Assembly (NCBI GenBank): GCA_964535025.1
Contig: CAZHRW010000019.1
Coordinates: 1-10,185, forward strand
Direction of reading: 5' to 3'
Length of the DNA: 10,185 bases
Origin: JAAYZK01 sp964535025
GTDB lineage: Bacteria > Planctomycetota > Phycisphaerae > SM23-33 > FEN-1343
Part shown: positions 1-5,969 of the stretch, one piece after another
Layout: every line of letters starts with the position of its first letter
Numbering within the stretch: position 1 is the stretch's first letter
Made by a program: the position numbers and the translations under genes
The notes under the pieces: model-generated
What the model was told of the DNA's origin: nothing
Databases searched by the model: none
What the model saw: only the letters and a program-made list of their open reading frames with translations

Positions 1-128
1 TCGCCGGAACGGCCTGCTGGGTGGGGGGGATGGGCATCGGTCTGGCGCGGCGGCGCCTGGCCGCGGCGGCGGCCGTCGCCGAGCGCGGTGACGACGCGCG
101 GGAACTGGCCGAGATCCGGGCATCCTGA
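1..128 (+). CDS. C-terminal end of an unidentified protein (partial, 5' end outside window)
   Basis: An open frame runs in from the left edge (codons from base 3) to a TGA at 126-128 and gives about 41 residues. The first part is small and hydrophobic (GTACWVGGMGIGLA) and looks like the end of a transmembrane helix. It is followed by RRR, an alanine-rich stretch and a charged tail ending ELAEIRAS. The hydrophobic segment followed by arginines would suit a membrane protein whose C-terminus lies in the cytoplasm. The family cannot be named from so little sequence. Codon usage is GC-rich like the genes downstream. The weak hairpin just after the stop suggests that its transcript ends before the adaptor operon, but read-through cannot be excluded. 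Confidence 0.5.
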   Translation, partial: AGTACWVGGMGIGLARRRLAAAAAVAERGDDARELAEIRAS

Positions 129-163
129 GGCTAGGGTAATGCTCTTAGCCGCGGGCTCTTTTT
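129..163 (+). terminator. Possible weak intrinsic terminator after the upstream gene
   Basis: Directly after the TGA at 126-128, bases 129-136 (GGCTAGGG) can pair with 143-150 (TCTTAGCC) to give an 8-pair stem, including two G-U pairs, with a 6-base loop. A run of five T lies at 159-163. The T run is separated from the stem by 8 bases, which is further than in a textbook terminator. A second short stem, AGCC/GGCT at 147-157, sits closer to the T run. Position and composition fit termination of the upstream gene, but the structure is weak. Confidence 0.3.
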
Positions 164-546
164 CGGGTTGACGGTCGGGCGGCCGAGGGGTCGATGGGGG
201 GCGTCTGCCCGTTGTCGTCAGCGGTTACCAAAGGATTTCCGAATGAACCGGCCGGTCGCCACGGGCGTACTTGTGCGTTAAGAAAGGCTTATGGCAGCCC
301 TGCAAAAAGGTGGGCGAAACCGGCGATCGGGGGCAAGACCTTGGCGGCTTTTGTTTGTATACTGGATGTTTCGCCGCACGGGCGACGCGGCTGACGCACC
401 TGCCGGGTGGTAGGGGCGTCGCAGCGAACTGGACCCGATACACAAGTTACGCCGAAAAGAGAACCAACGGAGTACACCCGCAGCCGCTGTGGATCGGGGG
501 GCGGTTCCTCGTTTGGCAACAAGACGATATGAGTATCTTCCTAACC
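164..546. other. Non-coding leader ahead of the adaptor operon
   Basis: This stretch has no frame that looks like a gene. The open frames crossing it give low-complexity or odd proteins and lack good ribosome binding sites. The adaptor frame is open back to 271, but residues encoded before 559 show no family resemblance and would bury the signal peptide. The stretch contains a -10-like TATACT at 358-363 and a locally A-richer part at 300-360. No riboswitch, tRNA or small RNA was recognised. A transcript starting near 370 would have a 5' leader of roughly 190 bases. Confidence 0.45.
335..363 (+). promoter_or_regulatory. Tentative promoter with -10-like box for the adaptor operon
   Basis: TATACT at 358-363 differs from the TATAAT consensus at one base and stands out in a GC-rich setting just after a T-rich stretch. 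The hexamer at 17-base spacing (AAGACC, 335-340) is a poor -35 box, and the nearest TTG-type hexamer (TTGGCG, 341-346) is too close at 11 bases. Only the -10 is therefore supported. An activator-dependent or alternative-sigma promoter is possible. It lies about 195 bases upstream of the chosen adaptor start. Confidence 0.22.
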
Positions 547-553
547 GAGGTGA
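547..553 (+). promoter_or_regulatory. Shine-Dalgarno sequence that decides the adaptor start
   Basis: GAGGTGA matches seven bases of the anti-Shine-Dalgarno complement GGAGGTGA and ends 5 bases before the GTG at 559. No comparable site precedes the in-frame ATG at 529 or the far-upstream start at 271. This is the main reason for starting the adaptor at the GTG. Confidence 0.6.
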
Positions 554-558
554 CGACG

Positions 559-1446
559 GTGAGACGGACGAGCCTGATGCTGATGAGTCTGCCGATCCTG
601 ATCGCGGCGGCCGCCGGGGCCGCCGGGGCCGAAACGATGGACTGGCCCACGCGACCGTCGGACATGCGACAGCTTTCGTTCACGCGCCCGGGACGGATCG
701 ATAAGGTCGTCGTCGAGGAAGGCGACGTCGTCGAGGCCGACGCCGTGCTGATCAAACAGGATGATCGCCTCGAGCGCGAGCAGTTGAAGATCCTCAAGCT
801 GCTGGCGGAAGATACCACGCGGGTGGAGTTCGCCGAGGCCGGCCTGGCCAAGGCCGCGGTCGAGTTGGAGATCGCCCGCGAACTGGCCCCCGAAAACTAC
901 GTGTCGGCCCTGGAGCTGCGCGAGTCCGAGTTGGAGCATGACCTCAAGGAGGCCTCCCTGGAGATCGCCCGCATCGAGCAGCGGCAGGCCGTCGCCGACT
1001 ACGAGCAGATGAAGATCCGCCTGGACCAGATGCAATTGACCGCGCCGGTCGGCGGGCGGGTCGAACGCATCTACATGCGCGAGGGCGAATCGGCCGACGC
1101 GCTGGAGAAGGTGATTGTCCTCGTGCAGACCGACCCGCTGTGGGTGGATCTGCCGGTGGCGATGTCCCAGGCGACGGCCCTGGAGCTCGGGCAGGAGGCC
1201 CAGGTCCGGTTCGTCGACGAGACTGGGCTGGTCGACGACGAGGCGGCGGTGGGCACGGTGGTCTACAAAGCGTCGGTCGCCGATGCCGGCAGCGGCACGG
1301 TAACCGTGCGGGTGGAGATCCCCAACCCCCAGCATCGGCCCGCCGGCGGACACGTACGCGTAACGTTTGAGCCGCGACCCGAGCAGGCCGCGGCAAAGGA
1401 ATCCCCGGATCGGGGGACGATAATGCCGGCTCAGGAAGAAGGATAG
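559..1446 (+). CDS. Secreted HlyD/RND-type periplasmic adaptor (membrane fusion) protein
   Basis: This 295-residue protein looks like a periplasmic adaptor that bridges inner-membrane and envelope components of an export machine. Residues 1-24 form a clear signal peptide (MRRTS, hydrophobic core, small residues ending AAGA before ET). Residues about 42-69 hold the first half of a biotinyl/lipoyl fold (PGRIDKVVVEEGDVVEADAV), 70-155 are a charged alpha-helical hairpin, and 159-189 are the second lipoyl half (LTAPVGGRVERIYMREGE). The part from 192 on resembles the beta-barrel domain. The protein is shorter than classical RND adaptors, which usually have 350-400 residues, and the C-terminal tail after about 270 is poorly conserved-looking. 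The GTG start is chosen because of the strong ribosome site at 547-553 and because it places the signal peptide at the N-terminus. An in-frame ATG at 529 is the alternative. It is the first gene of a five-gene operon, and the stop TAG overlaps the ribosome site of the next gene. No lipobox cysteine is seen. Family call is firm, substrate unknown. Confidence 0.85.
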   Translation: MRRTSLMLMSLPILIAAAAGAAGAETMDWPTRPSDMRQLSFTRPGRIDKVVVEEGDVVEADAVLIKQDDRLEREQLKILKLLAEDTTRVEFAEAGLAKAAVELEIARELAPENYVSALELRESELEHDLKEASLEIARIEQRQAVADYEQMKIRLDQMQLTAPVGGRVERIYMREGESADALEKVIVLVQTDPLWVDLPVAMSQATALELGQEAQVRFVDETGLVDDEAAVGTVVYKASVADAGSGTVTVRVEIPNPQHRPAGGHVRVTFEPRPEQAAAKESPDRGTIMPAQEEG

Positions 1447-1454
1447 GAGCAACC

Positions 1455-1838
1455 ATGGCTGACGACGCGAATGTCAATAACGAAGGGTCGGTCGAGCAGC
1501 AGGCGACCGAACAGACCGGCCAGCAGCAGGTCCGTCTGCGGGTTGACGAGCGGAACATGCAGACGAACTACAGCAACGCGTTCCGCACGAACGGGACGGC
1601 CGAGGAAGTGATGCTGGACTTCGGGCTGAACCTGGTGGGCCCGGGGGCTGCCGGCCAACAGGGTCAGCAGGGCCAGCCGGAAATCCTCTTCCAGATCAAC
1701 CAGCGCGTTATCATGAACTACTACTCCGCCAAGCGATTGGCCATCACGCTCAGCCAGTTGATCCGCCGTCACGAGGATCAGTTCGGCGAGCTGGAGATGA
1801 ACGTGGCGAACCGCCGCAAGGACCAGCCGCGGCAGTAA
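1455..1838 (+). CDS. DUF3467 domain-containing small protein
   Basis: This 127-residue protein has no signal peptide or membrane segment and is probably cytoplasmic. Residues 1-25 are Gln/Glu-rich and probably disordered. Residues about 28-113 follow the DUF3467 pattern as recalled: an N-terminal strand and Tyr/Asn/Phe segment (NYSNAFRTNGTAEEVMLDFGLN), a middle strand (RVIMNYYSAKRLAITLSQLIRRHEDQFGEL) and a long helix whose hydrophobic residues recur every three to four positions. A Gly/Gln-rich loop at about 62-74 separates the halves and is lower in complexity. The function of the family is not known. ATG 1455 is preceded by AGGAG at 1445-1449, 5 bases away, overlapping the stop of the adaptor gene, which suggests translational coupling. 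Its place inside a transport operon suggests an accessory, chaperone or regulatory part of the machine, but that is inference only. Confidence 0.8.
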   Translation: MADDANVNNEGSVEQQATEQTGQQQVRLRVDERNMQTNYSNAFRTNGTAEEVMLDFGLNLVGPGAAGQQGQQGQPEILFQINQRVIMNYYSAKRLAITLSQLIRRHEDQFGELEMNVANRRKDQPRQ

Positions 1839-1859
1839 GCGGAGTGAACCCTTAGCGTG

Positions 1860-1864
1860 GGTGA
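1860..1864 (+). promoter_or_regulatory. Ribosome binding site deciding the GAF-HlyD start
   Basis: GGTGA lies 6 bases before ATG 1871. In-frame stops at 1853 (TAG) and 1862 (TGA) leave only TTG 1865 or ATG 1871 as possible starts near the N-terminus, and the spacing favours ATG 1871. A stronger GGAGTGA at 1841-1847 is too far away to serve this start. Confidence 0.45.
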
Positions 1865-1870
1865 TTGGTT

Positions 1871-3763
1871 ATGGCACCGCAGGTGACGCAGACGTCGGGC
1901 CCGTCCCAGCAGCCGCCGTCGGCGGCTGATCTGGTCGATCGGCTCAGCCGGTTCGACGGGCCCCCGGAGATGTTCCTGGTGAACTTGCTGGCCGTCCAGT
2001 GCCATCTGGCCGACGCCGACGGCGGGGCGATCCTCCGCCCCGGCGCCGAAGGCAAGCCGGAGGTCCTGGCGGTCTATCCGCAATTGGCCCAGGGTGCTAC
2101 GGCACCGGTGTGGCTCGCGTCGGCCGTGGAGGCGGCGCCCGAGGTCGCCCAGGCCAACCGGACCGCGGTGCGGCCTCTGCACGGCTCGGATGACCTCTAC
2201 GGCGCCGAACCGAAGCACTACCTGGTCTTCGTACCCCTGCGGAGCAACCAGGGCGTGCGGGGCCTGGCCGCGTTCATGTGCGAGCCGTCCGGCCCCGCCG
2301 CGCTGCAGGCCGCCCGCGAACGCATCGAGATCACCGTCAGCCTGCTGAGCCTCTACGAGATGCGGCTCACCCTCCAGCGGCGCAACCTCGACCTCCAGCG
2401 GGTTCGCACGGCGACCGAGACGCTGGCGGGGGTGAACGAGCACGGGCGGATCGCCGGCGCGTCGATGGCCCTGTGCAACGAACTGGCCGCCCGCTGGCAG
2501 GCCGATCGCGTCAGCGTGGGCTTCCTGAAGGGCCGGTATGTCCACCTCAAGGCCATGAGCCATACCGAGAAGTTCTCGCGGAAGATGAAGCTCGTCCAGG
2601 ACATCGAGGCGGCCATGGAGGAGTGTCTCGACCAGGATGTCGAGATCGCCTACCCAACCGCCCCGGAGGACACCTACGTCGCCCGGGCCACGGCCGACCT
2701 GTCCAAGCGGCACGGCCCGACGGCCGTGCTGTCGCTGCCGATGCGCCACAACGGCGAGGTGCGGGGCGTTCTGATGCTGGAGCGGCCCATCGAGGAGCCC
2801 TTCGAGCTCGAGGACGTCGAGGCCCTGCGCCTCACGACCGAGTTGTGCACGCCCTCCCTGGTGGCGCTCCACGAGAGCGACCGCTGGTTCGGCGCCCGCT
2901 GGGCGGTGAAGATCCGCAAGGGCCTCGCGACGTTCCTGGGGCCCAAGCACACCTGGGCGAAGCTGGCGGCGATCGCCGTGTTCGGCTTCATCCTGTTCCT
3001 GATGTTCGCCAAGGGGCCCTACCGCGTGGAGGCCCCGTTCGTCTTCGAGGCCACGCAACGCCGCGTGGCGCCGGCGCCGTTCGACGGGCAACTGGTGGAG
3101 GTGTTTGTTCGCACCAACGATCAGGTCGAGGCCGGAGAGGAACTCGCGCGCCTCGATACGTCTGAGCTCAAGGTGCAGTTGGCGCGGGCGCGGGCGGGAT
3201 ACCTCAGGAGTCTCAAGGCCCGCGACGACGCCAGCGCCCAGGGTGAAGCCGCCAAGGCGATGATGGCGGCCCAGGAGGCCAATCAGTACAAGTCGGAGAT
3301 GGACCTGTATCAGCAGCGGATCGACGAGTCGGTGATCCGTGCGCCCGTGGCCGGCAAGATCCTCACCCCGGACCTCGACAAGCTGGTCGGCGGGCCGGTC
3401 GAGCGCGGCAAGGTGCTCTTCGAGATCGCGCCGCTGAACGCGATGTGGGCCGAGCTGTCGGTCGACGAGGACCAGATCGGCGACGTCCACGTCGGCCAGA
3501 CGGGCGAACTGGCCGCCATCGGCCGTCCCGACCGCCATATCGAGTTCCACGTCGAACGGATCACCCCGCTGGCCGAGGTGGTCGAGCAGCGCAACGTCTT
3601 CAAGGTCCGCGCCGAATTGAAGGGCCTGGACCTCAAGGGCGAGCATCGCGGCATCTACCCCGGCGCCGAGGGCGTCGCCAAGATCGATGTCGACCGGCGC
3701 CGCTACGCGTGGATCTGGACCCGCAAACTGGTCAACTGGATTCGTATGAAGCTGTGGTGGTGA
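1871..3763 (+). CDS. GAF-GAF-transmembrane-HlyD membrane fusion protein
   Basis: This 630-residue protein joins a cytoplasmic sensor half to a periplasmic adaptor half. Residues about 20-165 and 185-335 each look like a GAF-type ligand or signal-binding domain; the second is clearer, with VSVGFLKGRYVHLKAMSH and, near its end, AVLSLPMRHNGEVRGVLMLER. The two are linked by a helix at about 145-185. One transmembrane helix lies at about 363-380 (LAAIAVFGFILFLMFA). After it come the first lipoyl half (397-427, RRVAPAPFDGQLVEVFVRTNDQVEAGEEL, given here only by position and flanks), a short helical hairpin (428-485), the second lipoyl half (487-520, APVAGKILTP) and a beta-barrel part (522-605). The tail is rich in Trp, Lys and Arg (WIWTRKLVNWIRMKLWW). 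No kinase, cyclase or DNA-binding domain is present, so the GAF signal probably acts on the adaptor assembly directly. The topology implies N-terminus inside and C-terminal half outside. The 3-base gap to the next gene indicates coupling. Confidence 0.85.
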   Translation: MAPQVTQTSGPSQQPPSAADLVDRLSRFDGPPEMFLVNLLAVQCHLADADGGAILRPGAEGKPEVLAVYPQLAQGATAPVWLASAVEAAPEVAQANRTAVRPLHGSDDLYGAEPKHYLVFVPLRSNQGVRGLAAFMCEPSGPAALQAARERIEITVSLLSLYEMRLTLQRRNLDLQRVRTATETLAGVNEHGRIAGASMALCNELAARWQADRVSVGFLKGRYVHLKAMSHTEKFSRKMKLVQDIEAAMEECLDQDVEIAYPTAPEDTYVARATADLSKRHGPTAVLSLPMRHNGEVRGVLMLERPIEEPFELEDVEALRLTTELCTPSLVALHESDRWFGARWAVKIRKGLATFLGPKHTWAKLAAIAVFGFILFLMFAKGPYRVEAPFVFEATQRRVAPAPFDGQLVEVFVRTNDQVEAGEELARLDTSELKVQLARARAGYLRSLKARDDASAQGEAAKAMMAAQEANQYKSEMDLYQQRIDESVIRAPVAGKILTPDLDKLVGGPVERGKVLFEIAPLNAMWAELSVDEDQIGDVHVGQTGELAAIGRPDRHIEFHVERITPLAEVVEQRNVFKVRAELKGLDLKGEHRGIYPGAEGVAKIDVDRRRYAWIWTRKLVNWIRMKLWW

Positions 3764-3766
3764 GCC

Positions 3767-5968
3767 ATGCCTGTCGAGCGCCCGACATTCAGCGAGTCGT
3801 GGTATCGCGTCTCGGCCCTGCGGCCGCGGTTGCGATCCACCGTGCAGGTGCACCGCCAGCACTACCGCGGTCAGATGTGGTACGTGCTGCAGGACCCGTC
3901 GAACAACCAGTTCTATCGCCAGAATGAGTCGGCCTACCACTTCGTGGCGATGCTGGACGGGCAGCGGACCGTCGGCGAGGCCTGGCAGTTATGCAACGAG
4001 CAGCTCGGCGACGCCGCCCCCACCCAGGGCGAGGCGATCCAACTGCTCGGGCAACTGTACACCTCCAACCTGATCCAGTGCGAACTGCCCCCCGACGCCC
4101 AGGGGCTGTTCAACCGGTTCCAGAAACGCGTTCATCGCGAGGTGAAGGGCTACCTGTCGAACCTGCTGTTCATCCGCATCCCGCTGTTCGACCCGGACCG
4201 GATCCTCGACCGCTGGGTCAAGGTGGTCGGGCCCATCTTCAGCATGTGGGGCGGGCTGCTGTGGATGCTCGTGGTCGGCCTCGGCCTGTTTGCCGTGATC
4301 AACCGTATCCCCGACCTGCGCAGCCAGGCCAACGGCATCCTCGAGCTCGAGAACCTGCCGCTGCTGTACCTGAGCTTCATCCTCATCAAGGTATTCCACG
4401 AATTCGGCCACGGGTTCGCCTGCAAGAAGTTCGGCCAATACAGCGGGGGCGGGGAAGTCCACGTGATGGGCGTGATGTTCCTGGTTTTCACGCCCCTGCC
4501 CTACGTGGACGCCTCCAGCAGTTGGGCGTTCCGCAGCAAATGGCATCGCGTCATCGTCGGCGCCGGCGGCATGATCGTCGAGATCTTCTTCGCCGCCATC
4601 GCCGCGATGATCTGGGCGAGCACCCGGGACGGGCCGCTCCACGCCATCGCCTACAATGTGATGTTCATCGCGTCGATCTCGACGCTGCTGTTCAACGCCA
4701 ACCCGCTGCTGCGCTACGACGGGTACTACATCCTCTCGGACCTGCTGGAGCTGCCGAACCTCTCGCAGCGGTCCAAGCAGTACCTCTATTACCTCGTCCG
4801 CAAGTACGTCTACGGCGTCCGCAACCCCCGCAGCCCGGCTCACTCGCCCGGCGAGCGGGCGTGGTTTGTCTTCTACGGCCTGGCCTCGACGGCCTATCGC
4901 GTGTTCATCTGCGCGCGAATCCTGATGTTCGTGGCCGACAAGTTCTTCGTTGTCGGCTTCGCCCTCGGCGTCGCGGCGGTGGTGACGTGGGTGGTCGTGC
5001 CGTTCGGAAAGTTCCTGCACTACCTGGCCACCAGCGGCGAGTTGCTGCGCGTCCGCGGCCGGGCCGTCGGGTCGACCGCGGCGGTGCTGGGGGGGATCGT
5101 GGTGCTGATCGGACTGGTGCGGATGCCTGACCGGTACCGCTTCGAAGGCGTCGTCGAGCCGATCACCGTCGCCGGCGCGTATGCCGAAACGGAAGGGCGG
5201 GTCATCAACGTACTGGCCAACCGGACCGATGTGCGGGCGGGCGAGACGGTGCTGCAACTGATCAACACGGAACTCGAGGCCGAGCTGGCCAAGGTCCGCG
5301 CCGAGCGGCGGGCCAAGGAGATCGAACGCCGGTTGGCCGAGCGCGACAACAAGCGCGCCGAGGCGGCGTCCCTGAAAGAGGAGATCGCCGCCCACGACGA
5401 CAGGATCGCCAACCTGGAAGATCAACTGGACGGCCTGACGGTCCGGGCCGAGGTGAGCGGGACGTGGATCTCGCCGAAGGTCGACCGGCTGGAGGGTGCT
5501 TTCGTCGAGCGCATGTCCCGCGTCGGGATGGTGGCCGACCTGTCGACGGTGATGATCCGCTGCACGACCGGCCAGGACAAGGCGACCGAGCTGCTCCGCC
5601 ACATCGACGACTGCGGCAGCGTGCGGGCCGAGATCCGCGTCAAGGGCCGTCCCGACGACTATCTCGAGGGGGTGACCTGTCCGCCCGACATCGTGCCGGC
5701 CGGCCAGAAGCACCTGCCGTCGCAGGCGCTGGGTTACACCGCCGGCGGCTCGATGGCCACCGTGCAGGATGAGCAGGGCCAGACGGAGACGCCGGAGAAC
5801 TTCTTCGAGATCCACGTCCATCCCGACGGGGCCGGCCGCCTCAAGGGGGACCGGTCGCTGCTGCCGGGCCAGCGGGTCGTCGTGCGGGTGGACCTGCCGT
5901 CCAAGCCCCTGATTGTCCAGTGGATGCGCAAGCTTCAGCAGATGTTCCAGCGGAGGTTCCGGATCTGA
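3767..5968 (+). CDS. PqqD-like / M50 site-2-protease / HlyD fusion protein
   Basis: This 733-residue membrane protein resembles the 'putative peptide zinc metalloprotease' group. Residues about 20-105 look like a PqqD-type winged-helix domain (WYVLQDPSNNQFYRQNES, AYHFVAMLDGQRTVGEAW, then a helix ending LYTSNLIQ), a fold known in other systems to bind peptide leaders. Membrane segments are at about 156-178, 193-210, 230-247, 262-283, 291-309, 365-388, 392-413 and 434-451. The zinc site HEFGH is at 211-215, at the end of the second segment, and NANPLLRYDGYY at 310-321 supplies the usual Asp ligand (D318). Both motifs are intact, so catalysis is plausible. The periplasmic part holds lipoyl halves at 465-499 and 555-589 around a charged coiled coil (500-550), then a longer insert (599-680) with three cysteines and a final strand region. 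The tail WMRKLQQMFQRRFRI is basic and amphipathic. ATG 3767 follows GGTGGTGAG, which overlaps the previous stop. The substrate is unknown, and no leader peptide gene was found nearby. Confidence 0.87.
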   Translation: MPVERPTFSESWYRVSALRPRLRSTVQVHRQHYRGQMWYVLQDPSNNQFYRQNESAYHFVAMLDGQRTVGEAWQLCNEQLGDAAPTQGEAIQLLGQLYTSNLIQCELPPDAQGLFNRFQKRVHREVKGYLSNLLFIRIPLFDPDRILDRWVKVVGPIFSMWGGLLWMLVVGLGLFAVINRIPDLRSQANGILELENLPLLYLSFILIKVFHEFGHGFACKKFGQYSGGGEVHVMGVMFLVFTPLPYVDASSSWAFRSKWHRVIVGAGGMIVEIFFAAIAAMIWASTRDGPLHAIAYNVMFIASISTLLFNANPLLRYDGYYILSDLLELPNLSQRSKQYLYYLVRKYVYGVRNPRSPAHSPGERAWFVFYGLASTAYRVFICARILMFVADKFFVVGFALGVAAVVTWVVVPFGKFLHYLATSGELLRVRGRAVGSTAAVLGGIVVLIGLVRMPDRYRFEGVVEPITVAGAYAETEGRVINVLANRTDVRAGETVLQLINTELEAELAKVRAERRAKEIERRLAERDNKRAEAASLKEEIAAHDDRIANLEDQLDGLTVRAEVSGTWISPKVDRLEGAFVERMSRVGMVADLSTVMIRCTTGQDKATELLRHIDDCGSVRAEIRVKGRPDDYLEGVTCPPDIVPAGQKHLPSQALGYTAGGSMATVQDEQGQTETPENFFEIHVHPDGAGRLKGDRSLLPGQRVVVRVDLPSKPLIVQWMRKLQQMFQRRFRI

Positions 5969-5969
5969 C

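Noticed and set aside
168..196. TTGACG as a -35 box
   Set aside because: No -10-like hexamer is found at 16-18 bases downstream; the expected position is GC-rich.
290..350. Possible riboswitch in the leader
   Set aside because: The A-richer part with GCAAAAAGG and GCGAAACC words was compared from memory with c-di-GMP and other riboswitch cores and does not match their conserved order.
271..558. N-terminal extension of the adaptor frame back to 271, or start at ATG 529
   Set aside because: The extra residues resemble no adaptor, lack a ribosome site and would place the signal peptide inside the chain; GTG 559 has a strong ribosome site and a clean signal peptide.
1778..3940. 720-codon open frame on the - strand
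   Set aside because: It lies fully opposite genes with clear domains, and its His/Leu/Arg/Gly-rich protein is typical of antisense frames in GC-rich DNA.
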